DNA from: Clostridium sp. E02
Lineage (GTDB): Bacteria; Bacillota; Clostridia; Lachnospirales; Lachnospiraceae
Direction of reading: 5' to 3'
Assembly (NCBI RefSeq): GCF_003833015.1
Contig: NZ_RJLQ01000002.1
Coordinates: 124,001 to 188,000 of the forward strand
DNA: 64,000 nt
The notes under the pieces are model-generated. The model had not been told where the DNA came from and did not search any database. It saw only the letters and a list, made by a program, of their open reading frames with translations. The translations under genes were made by a program, and so were the position numbers. Of the stretch, positions 1 to 8,565 are shown in pieces. Every line of letters begins with the position of its first letter. Positions within the stretch are counted from its first letter, which is position 1.

Positions 1-2
1 AC

Positions 3-353
3 CGGAAAGAGGCCATTGCTTATGTGGCAGAGGCCAGAGTGATCCATTCTCATAATTATGGTTGTCTGGCCCAGTTAAAACGAAACTTTGATTTAGGGGT
101 CTCACAGGCCGATCATTCCGAAGTGTTTTTGGGAATCCAATCCGAGCGTGAGGGAATCTGCTTGGTGAAAAAGACATGTGGCTGGTTGATCCACGAGAAA
201 AAGCCATGGCTCATACCAGGCTTGATTGCAAAGAGTGGATTTAAATATTTGGGCTATTTACTGGGAAAACGGTACCGGAAACTACCGAAAAGATTAATCA
301 AATGTTTGACCATGAATCGTTCCTATTGGAAGAAAAATGAAATAGAAGTGTAA
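3..353 (+). CDS. Glycosyltransferase family 2, rhamnosyltransferase-like, C-terminal part (5' truncated)
   Basis: The frame is open to the left edge of the window, so this is the last 116 or so codons of a longer gene; the GTG at 24 is internal. The visible part has the histidine/asparagine-rich stretch HSHNY followed by a basic segment and FDLGV. That pattern is typical of the C-terminal region of GT2 enzymes related to rhamnosyltransferases. The catalytic GT-A motifs would lie upstream, outside the window. The tail is strongly basic, which suits association with the inner face of the membrane. A strong terminator follows directly, so this ends an upstream glycan operon. The family is fairly clear; the sugar is not. 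Confidence 0.7.
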   Translation, partial: RKEAIAYVAEARVIHSHNYGCLAQLKRNFDLGVSQADHSEVFLGIQSEREGICLVKKTCGWLIHEKKPWLIPGLIAKSGFKYLGYLLGKRYRKLPKRLIKCLTMNRSYWKKNEIEV

Positions 354-365
354 AAGTAGAATCTG

Positions 366-392
366 AAAAAACCGGGGAAACCCGGTTTTTTT
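366..392 (+). terminator. Rho-independent terminator
   Basis: An AACCGGG/CCCGGTT stem with a GAAA-like loop is followed by a run of T. It closes the upstream glycosyltransferase operon and insulates the sensor operon that starts at 496. Confidence 0.9.
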
Positions 393-438
393 GTTTGATC
401 GCAAAAAAATGCTAACTCATCACAAATTTATCCTGCTT

Positions 439-465
439 TTGTTTTGCTTAATGATTTAGTATAAT
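439..465 (+). promoter_or_regulatory. Putative promoter of the sugar-sensing operon
   Basis: A perfect TATAAT lies at 460-465, 30 bases before the ATG at 496. The only upstream candidate, TTGTTT at 439-444, sits 15 bases away, shorter than ideal. The -10 is convincing and the -35 is weak. Confidence 0.45.
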
Positions 466-495
466 AGGGATAGCATAGAAAAAAAGAGGCGAATT

Positions 496-1536
496 ATGGA
501 AAATGACAAAAAAAACCTTTTAATTCTGGTGGTGTTTGGATTGCTGGGGATTGTATTCCTTACCATGTTGACTTCTACCTTTTATAGTTACGTGTTAAAA
601 CGGAGTGGGGTGGAACATGCAGAAAACGCTCAGACGTATCAATATCATTATGTTATGATTATTGACGATCTGGATTCTCAATTTTGGAACGATGTATATG
701 AAAGTGTTCGAAAAGAAGCAGCTCGAAACGATGCATATGTGGAATTAAAAGGCAGGAATCAATCTTCTGAATATAACGCGGTTGATTTTATGGATATGAG
801 CATTGCCGCAAGGGTGGATGGAATACTTTTGGAATTTACAGGAGAGCCTAGTTTAGAACAGCGGATCAATGAGGCAACGGATCAGGGGATTCCGGTTGTG
901 ACTTTATTAAACGATGCTCCTACGACAAAACGCAAAAGTTATATCGGAATCAATTCCTATGAGTTAGGACTTTCGTACGGCAACCAGATTCTTAACATAC
1001 TTTCTAAGAATCGTGACCATGCCAGGGTGATGATGCTTCTTCATGATAATTCCATCTTCAGCAGTCAGTCCCAGATCTATAATCAGATCAATAACCGTAT
1101 GGTTACATCCAAAGAGACACAAGGAAGAATTAAATCAGAAGTGATAAAAATACCCTCCGGACGTGCCTTTGAATCAGAGGAAATTGTGCGGGACCTATTT
1201 CAGAATGCAGAAGGCCCCCCGGATATTATACTTTGTATGGACGAGGTGGATACGGAGGCCGTTTATCAGGCGGTTATTGATTATAACTGTGTGGGAAGAA
1301 CTCAGGTTATCGGTTATTATAAATCAAAAGCAACTCTAGATGCGGTCAGAAAGGGAACCATGGCAATGACACTTTGCATTGATACCAGACAGTTGGGGAG
1401 GTACAGCGTTCAGGCATTAACGGAATGTATGAAAGATGGGCGAACCAATTCATTTTATAGTGTAGATTTGGAGTTTGTAACCAAGGACAATGCACTTAAT
1501 TTTATTCAGAATCAACGGAGTGTCTATGAAAATTAA
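496..1536 (+). CDS. Membrane-anchored sugar-binding sensor protein (periplasmic-binding-protein fold)
   Basis: A 346-residue protein with an N-terminal hydrophobic anchor (about residues 7-30) and no lipobox cysteine, so the binding domain should be tethered outside the membrane. The rest has the LacI/RbsB-type type-1 binding fold: a first lobe with the repeating DxFW, DGILLE and GIPVVTLLND pattern and a second lobe ending in the hinge region. It overlaps the histidine kinase gene by 11 bases. By analogy with the Clostridium beijerinckii XylFII-LytS complex, it probably binds a sugar and passes the signal to the kinase next door. It lacks the YDRLI and VEGTQ signatures of true XylF, so its ligand is open. 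Confidence 0.8.
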   Translation: MENDKKNLLILVVFGLLGIVFLTMLTSTFYSYVLKRSGVEHAENAQTYQYHYVMIIDDLDSQFWNDVYESVRKEAARNDAYVELKGRNQSSEYNAVDFMDMSIAARVDGILLEFTGEPSLEQRINEATDQGIPVVTLLNDAPTTKRKSYIGINSYELGLSYGNQILNILSKNRDHARVMMLLHDNSIFSSQSQIYNQINNRMVTSKETQGRIKSEVIKIPSGRAFESEEIVRDLFQNAEGPPDIILCMDEVDTEAVYQAVIDYNCVGRTQVIGYYKSKATLDAVRKGTMAMTLCIDTRQLGRYSVQALTECMKDGRTNSFYSVDLEFVTKDNALNFIQNQRSVYEN

Positions 1537-3037
1537 TTGGAAATGCTTCTGGGATAATCTTCCGATTTCCCGTAAATTATTTTTAGAAATTGCAGTTACT
1601 GCGGTCGTTTTGTTTGCTTGTAACCTGTTTATTTATGCACAGATCAATCAGATGGTGGAACGAATGAATTCCGTCTATATGAGCAACGTAAACTTAAATG
1701 AATTATCCGATGCTTTAACCAATGTACAAAATTATATTTACAAGTACTTGCAGGTAAAAGACTCAGAATCTCTAAAAAACTACTATCGGTCGGAACAGGA
1801 TTATAAAAAACTGTTAGAAGGACTAAATCAATCGGTGACGGACAATGAAATCCAGATTCTGGAGAAAAACATCCGCAACATGTCAAATGGCTATCTTATG
1901 ATCACAGAAGAAGCGGTTCAGTCAAAACGGGGTCAGAATGTGGAAAAATATAAAAGCTCCTATGAATCGGCATTAAGGATATTTCAGTTTATAAACCATG
2001 ACATTTCTGTGTTAAACAGCAAGCAGTTTAAGAACAATTCAGCCAGTTACCAGACCCTGCAAGCAGCGCTGCAGTATTTGGAAATCATAAGTTCCGTGAT
2101 TCTTGTGATCGTGATGATCATCAGTCTGACGGTTATGATCATGATGACGAAAGACATCGTGACGCCCCTCACCAATCTGGCAGAGACGGCTAAACTTGTA
2201 GGGCAGGGGAACTTTAACGTCAAAGTGCCTTCGATTCGTACGGGGGATGAACTGGGGATCGTGACCGCAACGTTTAACCAGATGGTGGATAGTTTGGCTG
2301 AGTATGTGAATAAAATAAAGGAAAGTGCAGAAAAAGAGCAAGTGATGAAGGAACGGGAACTTTTGATGGAGAATCATCTAAAAGAGGCACAGTTAAAATA
2401 CCTTCAGTCCCAGATTAATCCTCACTTTTTGTTTAATTCATTAAATGCAGGGGTTCAACTTGCCATGATGGAGGATGCTGAAAAAACTTCGATTTTCATG
2501 GAGCGGATGGCAGATTTTTTTCGTTATAATGTAAAAAAAGGATTGGAAGATGCCACGATACGGGAAGAAGTGGAAACGGTGGAAAACTATATCTATATTT
2601 TAAATGTCCGGTTTGCCGGTGATATTCATTATGAATCTAGGATTGATGAACAGGCAATGGAATTTTCCGTGCCCAGTATGATTCTGCAGCCATTGGTTGA
2701 AAATGCAGTAACTCACGGAATCCGGGATATAGAGTGGCAGGGAACCATTCGTCTAACCGTAAGAAATTTACATGAGATTATAGAGATCTGCATTGAAGAC
2801 AATGGAATTGGGATAGACGAAGAAAAACTAATGCAGATCAACAATGGGAACCAAACCAGAAAGAATTTAAATTCGACCGGAATTGGGTTGACTAATGTGA
2901 GGTCTCGTTTGACCTTATACTATAACAGCGAACATATTTTCCGAATATTTAGTGAGGGAAATAACCGTGGGACCCGTGTGGTTTTGCGAATTCCGAAAAA
3001 AGGGGGAGATAGTAATGTTTCGGATACTGGTTGCTGA
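1526..3037 (+). CDS. Sensor histidine kinase, LytS/YesM type
   Basis: A 503-residue membrane kinase. An in-frame ATG at 1490 exists, but the ATG at 1526 has GGAG five bases upstream and gives the normal N-terminus. Order: transmembrane segment about 18-38, extracytoplasmic sensor region of about 145 residues, second transmembrane segment about 185-207, HAMP linker about 209-262, then the His_kinase domain with QINPHFLFNSLN (phospho-acceptor His near residue 300) and an ATPase domain with QPLVENAV, DNGIGI and TGIGL boxes. It sits between the tethered binding protein and the YesN-type regulator, with both junctions overlapping, which implies coupled translation and a single signalling unit. Confidence 0.92.
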   Translation: MKINWKCFWDNLPISRKLFLEIAVTAVVLFACNLFIYAQINQMVERMNSVYMSNVNLNELSDALTNVQNYIYKYLQVKDSESLKNYYRSEQDYKKLLEGLNQSVTDNEIQILEKNIRNMSNGYLMITEEAVQSKRGQNVEKYKSSYESALRIFQFINHDISVLNSKQFKNNSASYQTLQAALQYLEIISSVILVIVMIISLTVMIMMTKDIVTPLTNLAETAKLVGQGNFNVKVPSIRTGDELGIVTATFNQMVDSLAEYVNKIKESAEKEQVMKERELLMENHLKEAQLKYLQSQINPHFLFNSLNAGVQLAMMEDAEKTSIFMERMADFFRYNVKKGLEDATIREEVETVENYIYILNVRFAGDIHYESRIDEQAMEFSVPSMILQPLVENAVTHGIRDIEWQGTIRLTVRNLHEIIEICIEDNGIGIDEEKLMQINNGNQTRKNLNSTGIGLTNVRSRLTLYYNSEHIFRIFSEGNNRGTRVVLRIPKKGGDSNVSDTGC

Positions 3038-4610
3038 CGATGAAGGGATTATGCTAGAATCCATACGAAGTATAATTAAATCAAACTTTGGAAGTGAATG
3101 TGAGATCAGCTGTGTAAAGACAGGCAGAGCCGTGGTGGAACAGGCAGGCTCGTTTCGTCCCGATATTGCATTTGTAGACATACAAATGCCAGGGCTCAAT
3201 GGAATTCAGGCAATCAAAGAAGTACGTAAATTTAACCCATCCATTGTATTTATTATCATTACTGCCTTTGATAAATTTTCTTATGCCCAAGAAGCAGTTA
3301 ATCTTGGGGTGATGGAATTTATGATGAAGCCAGTAAACAAAAAGAAAATCCTTGATGTCTGTGTAAAAGCGATGCATCAAGTCGAAGATGCAAGGAAGAA
3401 ATTAAGCGATGACTTAAGAATCAAAGAGAAGTTAGAGATTGTAGTTCCCATGATTGAAAGTGGATTTATCTACAATGTGCTGCAGGACGATTCGGATGTT
3501 TCCCATACGGATTATGTAGATTTGCTGGATCTAAACATGCCCTATGGATTTATGAGCGTATTGGAGTTTGGAGACAGCTTTGAAGGAGGGACCATGACCA
3601 ATGCCATTGGGGTCAGTGTGCGTGTTAATAAATATTACGCTATGTTCCGGGAAGTGGTCAAAGATTACTTCGAGTGTATCATTGGTCCAGCTATGGGAAA
3701 CCGTCTGGTTTTGTTTCTTCCCTATGCACTGGAAAAAATGAATTATGAAAAGAGAGTAGAAGTCATAACAAGAACCAGAAATATGATTTATAAGCTGGAA
3801 CAAAGCATTGACATCAAATGCAGAGGAGGCATTGGGGCAGTAAAGCCTCTGACACAGATTCGCGATTCTTACAAAGAAGCATTAAAATCCTTACGGGAAA
3901 GCGATAGTCATGTGGTTCATATTACGGATATTCCTGCGGTGGCAGAATACGATGGAGAATATCCTCTTGAGTTAGAAAACCAGTATTTAAAAAGAGGAAT
4001 GCGTGCCGACAGAGAAGGGGCTTTGTCTTGTGCCAATGAGTTTTTTGACTGGATGATGGTTCATGGTGAAGGAGTAAGAGACAACATCGAGGTAAAGATA
4101 CTAGAGCTTGTAATGCGGCTGGAACGTCGAGCATTTGAAGCAGGGAATGTACGATATGGGTTCCGATACCGGGAAAACTATTTAAACGAGTTGAAAGCGG
4201 CACCGGACCTAGAAGGATTACGACGATGGTTTTTGGATAAAACAAGGGTTTTATGCGAAAACATCAGTACGGCCAGAGAGAGGGAATATGAGAATGTAGT
4301 CTCTAGGGTCAAGGGGTATATTGATGAAAACTACGCAAAAGATCTATCCCTTGATGAAGTCTCAAAAATGGTGGATATCAGTCCTTATTATTTCAGCAAA
4401 TTGTTCAAACAGGAGGTAGGTGAAAATTTCATAGAGTATGTAACCAGAACCAGAATTAAGCATGGCAGACAATTGTTGGAAGATCCCAGATACAGTATCA
4501 AAGAAGTCTGTGTGATGTCCGGCTACAGTGATCCAAATTATTTCAGCCGGATTTTCAAGAAATATGAAGGGATGACGCCAAGCGAATACAGGGAGAGGGA
4601 AACGTTATGA
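3015..4610 (+). CDS. Response regulator with AraC-type DNA-binding domain (YesN type)
   Basis: A 531-residue regulator. The start at ATG 3015 is chosen because GGGGGAG lies just upstream and the protein then begins directly with the receiver domain; the frame is open further upstream, to 2952. The receiver carries the acidic pair near residues 8-9, the phospho-accepting Asp in VDIQMPG (about 55) and Lys in MKP (about 105). A long middle region follows, then a C-terminal AraC/XylS double helix-turn-helix of about 100 residues (SLDEVSKMV, YYFSKLFK, GYSDPNYFSRIFKK). It overlaps the kinase gene by 23 bases. The nearest likely target is the ABC transporter operon at 5810. Confidence 0.93.
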   Translation: MFRILVADDEGIMLESIRSIIKSNFGSECEISCVKTGRAVVEQAGSFRPDIAFVDIQMPGLNGIQAIKEVRKFNPSIVFIIITAFDKFSYAQEAVNLGVMEFMMKPVNKKKILDVCVKAMHQVEDARKKLSDDLRIKEKLEIVVPMIESGFIYNVLQDDSDVSHTDYVDLLDLNMPYGFMSVLEFGDSFEGGTMTNAIGVSVRVNKYYAMFREVVKDYFECIIGPAMGNRLVLFLPYALEKMNYEKRVEVITRTRNMIYKLEQSIDIKCRGGIGAVKPLTQIRDSYKEALKSLRESDSHVVHITDIPAVAEYDGEYPLELENQYLKRGMRADREGALSCANEFFDWMMVHGEGVRDNIEVKILELVMRLERRAFEAGNVRYGFRYRENYLNELKAAPDLEGLRRWFLDKTRVLCENISTAREREYENVVSRVKGYIDENYAKDLSLDEVSKMVDISPYYFSKLFKQEVGENFIEYVTRTRIKHGRQLLEDPRYSIKEVCVMSGYSDPNYFSRIFKKYEGMTPSEYRERETL

Positions 4611-5668
4611 AACGATGGAGAGGGAGTATTCTTGTGGTGGTGCTTTGCTGTTTGTTTAGTAGTGGGTGTGCAAACATGCAGTCAGAGACGGAAGCAGAAA
4701 AAGGGGAGGAGGTTCATTCTGTAAAGGAAGATAGTCCCTTGCAGATCGGTCTTAGCATTGATTCGTTTGTAATTGAACGTTGGATTCGGGACCGGGATGT
4801 ATTTACGTCTGCCGCAAAAGAAATGGGGGCAGAGGTGAATGTGCAAAATGCCAATGGGGATGTGGAGGAACAGATTGAGCAGATCCAGTATTTTATCAAA
4901 AAACAAATGGATGTGATCGTTGTAGTGGCAGGAGACTGTGAAGCCTTATCCGATGTGATGAAAAAGGCAAAGGATGCAGGAATTAAGACCATGTGCTATG
5001 ACCGCCTGATTCAAAATGCTGACTGCGATATGTATATATCCTTTGATAACAGGGAAGTAGGAAGGCTTATGGGGGAAAGTCTTTTAAGGAACATGAATGA
5101 TGGGGGAAAGATCTTTATGATCCAGGGTCCCCAAACCGATCACAATGTGGCAATGGTCCGGGAAGGATTTGACTCTGCCATACAAGGAACAAACATACAG
5201 GTTATCTATGAAAACAATTGTGAGGAATGGCTTGCAGAACAAGCATATGATTATGCAAAGGAAGCCTTAAAGATCTATCCCGATGTAAAAGGGATCATGT
5301 GCGGAAACGATGACCTCGCGACTCAGGTTTTTCGTGCTCTCTCCGAAGATCAGATGGCAGGAAAAGTCTGTCTGGTGGGGCAAGATGGGGATCTGATTGC
5401 ATGTCAGAGAATCGTAGAGGGAACCCAGAATATGACTGCATTTAAATCCGTAGAAGAAGAAGCCAGACTGGCAGCAGAATATGCGGTTAAGTTGGGGAAA
5501 GGAAAACCCCTAGAAGGGGTCTCAAAGACCATCTCAGATGGAACGTATGATGTCCCAAGTTTGGAACTAAAACCAGTGGCGGTAACCAAAGATAATATGG
5601 ATTCTGTTATTATCAAAGGGGGATTTCACGCCAGAGAAGACGTTTATCTCAATGTAAAAAGGAAATAG
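4607..5668 (+). CDS. xylF: XylF-like sugar-binding lipoprotein
   Basis: A 353-residue lipoprotein with signal peptide and lipobox SSGC (Cys about residue 22). The mature part closely follows the D-xylose-binding XylF pattern: IERW-DRD near the start, QNANGD, VVVAGD, CYDRLI-NADCD-YISFDN, GQDGD and ACQRIVEGTQNMT. It overlaps the regulator by an ATGA junction, so it belongs to the sensing operon, and a terminator separates it from the transporter genes. It may deliver ligand to the tethered sensor at 496 or share the ABC permease at 8566. Xylose is the best guess from the motifs; a related pentose or hexose cannot be excluded. Confidence 0.82.
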   Translation: MKRWRGSILVVVLCCLFSSGCANMQSETEAEKGEEVHSVKEDSPLQIGLSIDSFVIERWIRDRDVFTSAAKEMGAEVNVQNANGDVEEQIEQIQYFIKKQMDVIVVVAGDCEALSDVMKKAKDAGIKTMCYDRLIQNADCDMYISFDNREVGRLMGESLLRNMNDGGKIFMIQGPQTDHNVAMVREGFDSAIQGTNIQVIYENNCEEWLAEQAYDYAKEALKIYPDVKGIMCGNDDLATQVFRALSEDQMAGKVCLVGQDGDLIACQRIVEGTQNMTAFKSVEEEARLAAEYAVKLGKGKPLEGVSKTISDGTYDVPSLELKPVAVTKDNMDSVIIKGGFHAREDVYLNVKRK

Positions 5669-5683
5669 CATAATATTGTTTCT

Positions 5684-5714
5684 AAAAAGTCCTGATCCCT
5701 CAGGGCTTTTTTTT
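5684..5714 (+). terminator. Rho-independent terminator
   Basis: The stem AAGTCCTGA/TCAGGGCTT (one G-U pair) is followed by eight T. It separates the sensing operon from the transporter operon. Confidence 0.88.
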
Positions 5715-5766
5715 GTGTCGCTTAAATATGCTATTGGTTCACAAACAAGTGCTGATACGCCCATGC

Positions 5767-5772
5767 TACAAT
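5767..5772 (+). promoter_or_regulatory. Candidate -10 of the chvE-type transporter operon, no clear -35
   Basis: TACAAT at 5767-5772 is the best -10 between the terminator and the ATG at 5810. The nearest -35-like words, TTCACA (5738) and TTGGTT (5734), are 23-27 bases away, too far for sigma-A alone. This suits a promoter that needs an activator such as the YesN-type regulator. Confidence 0.4.
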
Positions 5773-5809
5773 CAAATTATCAAAAACAAGTATTGGAGGA
5801 GGAAGTAAC

Positions 5810-6958
5810 ATGAAAAGAAAGATTGTAGCAGTTGCCATGTCTCTGGCAATGACCGCTGGTCTATTAGCGGGTTGTGGAAGTTCAGCAAGTTCAACCCCAA
5901 AAGACAGTGAATCTCAGACAACAACAGCAAAAGCAGAGGATACAAAGGCAGAGGAAGCAAAAACCGAAGGACCCAAAAAAGATGCTCTGATCGGGGTTGC
6001 GATGCCAACCAAAGATTTACAGAGATGGAATCAGGATGGCGCAAACATGAAAAAGGAACTGGAAGCTGCTGGTTACACCGTAGATTTGCAGTTTGCAAGC
6101 AATGATGTCCAGACCCAGGTTTCCCAGATTGAAAACATGATCTCCAATGGCTGCAACATGCTGGTGATCGCATCCATTGATGGAAGTTCTTTGGGAGAGC
6201 CGCTGTCGCAGGCAAAGGAGATGGGGATTCCTGTTATTGCCTATGACCGATTAATCATGAATACCGATGCAGTTACCTATTATGCAACGTTTGATAACTA
6301 TAAGGTGGGTCAAAAGCAGGGAGAATATCTGGTAGAAGCATTGGGACTTGAATCTGCATCTGATCCAAAGAACATTGAACTTTTCACTGGAGACCCAGCA
6401 GATAATAATTGTAATTTCTTCTTTGGCGGTGCAATGGATGTGCTTCAGAAATACATTGACGATGGAAAATTGGTTGTAAAATCCGGGCAGACTTCCTTTG
6501 AACAGGTTGCAACGGAAAAATGGGATTCCGAAAAAGCACAGAACCGTATGGATACTGTTATCGCTGGAAACTATTCCGATGGAACTGTATTAGATGCCGT
6601 TCTTTGTTCCAATGACTCAACCGCACTTGGAGTTGAAAATGCACTGGCTTCGTCTTATACGGGGAATTACCCCATTATTACTGGTCAGGACTGTGACATT
6701 GCAAATGTTAAAAATGTGATTGCAGGCAAACAGGCAATGAGTGTATTCAAAGACACCCGTACTCTGGCTACTCAGGTAGTCAAGATGGTAGATTCCGTTA
6801 TGCAAGGGGGGGAAGCTGAAATCAATGATACCCAGTCTTATGATAACGGAACTGAAGTCATTCCTACTTACCTGTGTGATCCGGTTGTAGTAACGCAGGA
6901 CAATTACAAAGACATGCTCATTACTTCTGGCTACTATACAGAGGACCAGTTAAAGTAA
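5810..6958 (+). CDS. chvE: Sugar ABC transporter substrate-binding lipoprotein, ChvE type
   Basis: A 382-residue lipoprotein with signal peptide and lipobox LAGC (Cys about residue 22), then a Ser/Thr/Glu/Lys-rich linker to about residue 56. The binding domain carries IGVAMPTKDLQRW, AYDRLIMNTDAVTYYATFDN, GDPADNN and a C-terminal GYYTEDQL. This is the signature of the multiple-monosaccharide binder ChvE, larger than RbsB-type binders. The start follows a strong GGAGGAGG. It is the first gene of the transporter operon and feeds the ATPase and permease behind it. ChvE family members bind arabinose, glucose, galactose or xylose, so specificity is not assigned. Confidence 0.92.
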   Translation: MKRKIVAVAMSLAMTAGLLAGCGSSASSTPKDSESQTTTAKAEDTKAEEAKTEGPKKDALIGVAMPTKDLQRWNQDGANMKKELEAAGYTVDLQFASNDVQTQVSQIENMISNGCNMLVIASIDGSSLGEPLSQAKEMGIPVIAYDRLIMNTDAVTYYATFDNYKVGQKQGEYLVEALGLESASDPKNIELFTGDPADNNCNFFFGGAMDVLQKYIDDGKLVVKSGQTSFEQVATEKWDSEKAQNRMDTVIAGNYSDGTVLDAVLCSNDSTALGVENALASSYTGNYPIITGQDCDIANVKNVIAGKQAMSVFKDTRTLATQVVKMVDSVMQGGEAEINDTQSYDNGTEVIPTYLCDPVVVTQDNYKDMLITSGYYTEDQLK

Positions 6959-6974
6959 TCAAACAAATTTTATG

Positions 6975-6995
6975 GGACGGCTTTTAAAGCCGTCC
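6975..6995 (+). terminator. Intercistronic hairpin, likely attenuator or mRNA 3'-end protector
   Basis: A perfect 10-base inverted repeat (GGACGGCTTT/AAAGCCGTCC) lies between the binding-protein gene and the ATPase gene. Only a weak TTGTAA follows, so it should terminate partially or protect the upstream mRNA. Either would give more binding protein than transporter. Confidence 0.7.
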
Positions 6996-7023
6996 TTGTA
7001 AATAACAGCAAGGAGGGGTATTC

Positions 7024-8562
7024 TTGGCAAAAATACTGTTGGAAATGAAAGACATCACCAAGACATTTCCAGGCGTTAAGGCACTGGATCATGTAAACCT
7101 TCAAGTAGAAGAAGGTGAGATACACGCTCTGGTAGGAGAAAACGGAGCGGGCAAGTCCACATTGATGAATGTATTAAGCGGCATATATCCCTATGGTTCC
7201 TATGAGGGAGACATTATATACAACGGAGAAATCTGCAAATTCAATCATATTGGGGATAGCGAAGAAAAAGGAATCGTAATCATACATCAAGAACTGGCAC
7301 TGGTTCCTTATATGACCATTGCAGAAAATATGTATTTAGGAAATGAAAAAGGAAAGAAATATGCGATCAATTGGAATGAAACCTATGGGGAGGCAGACCG
7401 GTATTTAAAGACAGTAGGATTGTTAGAATCTTCCCAAACCAGGATTAAAGACATAGGAGTAGGAAAACAGCAGCTTGTGGAGATTGCAAAAGCTCTGGCA
7501 AAACGGGCCAGACTGCTGATTCTGGATGAACCTACCGCATCCTTAAACGAAGATGATTCCAAAGCACTTTTAGAGCTTTTGTTAAAATTTAAAAAGGAGG
7601 GTATGACCTCTATTATAATTTCTCACAAATTGAATGAAATTGCCTATGTAGCGGATAAGATTACAGTCGTCCGTGACGGCTCAACCATAGAGACGCTGGA
7701 TCGGAAAACAGATAAGATTACAGAAGACCGGATTATCAAAGGAATGGTAGGCAGAGAACTAGTGGATCGCTTCCCCAAGCGGGAAAACGTAACCATAGGG
7801 GAAAAAGCCATGGAAGTTGATCACTGGAATGCCTATCACCCCCTTTATATGGAACGGAAGGTTGTCAACGACGTGTCCTTTTACATAAAAAAAGGAGAAG
7901 TAGTGGGGATCTGCGGACTGATGGGAGCAGGGAGAACCGAGCTTGCGATGAGTATTTTTGGAAAAAGCTACGGAACCAACGTATCTGGAACCCTTAAAAT
8001 TCATGGAAAAGAGGTTACACTTCATACGGTAAGAGATGCCATTCGTCATAAACTGGCCTATGTAACCGAAGATAGAAAGAGCAATGGCTTAATTCTTGAA
8101 ATGCCAATTAAGACCAACACCACAATTGCCAATCTGCAGGCAATCAGCAGCCACTCTATTATTGACAAAGATAAAGAAATAAATATAGCGGAAGAATACC
8201 GGGATAAATTAAAGACCAAATGCCCATCCGTAGAACAGAATGTAGGGAACTTAAGCGGAGGAAACCAACAAAAGGTTCTCCTGGCAAAATGGATGTTTGC
8301 AGAGCCGGATATCCTGATTTTAGATGAACCGACGAGAGGAATTGATGTAGGTGCAAAATATGAGATCTATTGTATCATCAACCGACTGGCGGCCGAAGGA
8401 AAATCTGTAATCATGATTTCCTCGGAACTGCCTGAGGTTCTTGGAATGTCAGATCGAATTTATATCATGAACGAAGGTCAGATTGCAGGTGAATTAGACG
8501 CTGGGGAAGCAACCCAGGAAAAAATCATGGCATGCATCTTAAAATCAGATAAAGGAGAGTAG
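7024..8562 (+). CDS. mmsA: Sugar ABC transporter ATPase, two nucleotide-binding domains (MmsA/XylG type)
   Basis: A 512-residue duplicated ATPase. It starts at a TTG codon with AAGGAGGGG six bases upstream. The first domain has Walker [10 protein letters not shown] at about 38-46, an unusual signature region ([13 protein letters not shown]) and Walker [10 protein letters not shown]. The second domain has a degenerate Walker A (GLMGAGRTE), signature LSGGNQQK and Walker [11 protein letters not shown]. This two-domain form with a degenerate second P-loop is standard for CUT2 monosaccharide importers. It lies between the ChvE-type binder and the permease, four bases before the latter. The rare start codon and the hairpin in front may both hold its expression below that of the binding protein. 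Confidence 0.93.
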   Translation: MAKILLEMKDITKTFPGVKALDHVNLQVEEGEIHALVGENGAGKSTLMNVLSGIYPYGSYEGDIIYNGEICKFNHIGDSEEKGIVIIHQELALVPYMTIAENMYLGNEKGKKYAINWNETYGEADRYLKTVGLLESSQTRIKDIGVGKQQLVEIAKALAKRARLLILDEPTASLNEDDSKALLELLLKFKKEGMTSIIISHKLNEIAYVADKITVVRDGSTIETLDRKTDKITEDRIIKGMVGRELVDRFPKRENVTIGEKAMEVDHWNAYHPLYMERKVVNDVSFYIKKGEVVGICGLMGAGRTELAMSIFGKSYGTNVSGTLKIHGKEVTLHTVRDAIRHKLAYVTEDRKSNGLILEMPIKTNTTIANLQAISSHSIIDKDKEINIAEEYRDKLKTKCPSVEQNVGNLSGGNQQKVLLAKWMFAEPDILILDEPTRGIDVGAKYEIYCIINRLAAEGKSVIMISSELPEVLGMSDRIYIMNEGQIAGELDAGEATQEKIMACILKSDKGE

Positions 8563-8565
8563 AAG

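Noticed and set aside
4682-4992. Open frames on the minus strand across the xylF-like gene
   Set aside because: They mirror the coding strand, have no ribosome binding sites and show no recognisable protein pattern; the plus-strand lipoprotein has clear motifs.
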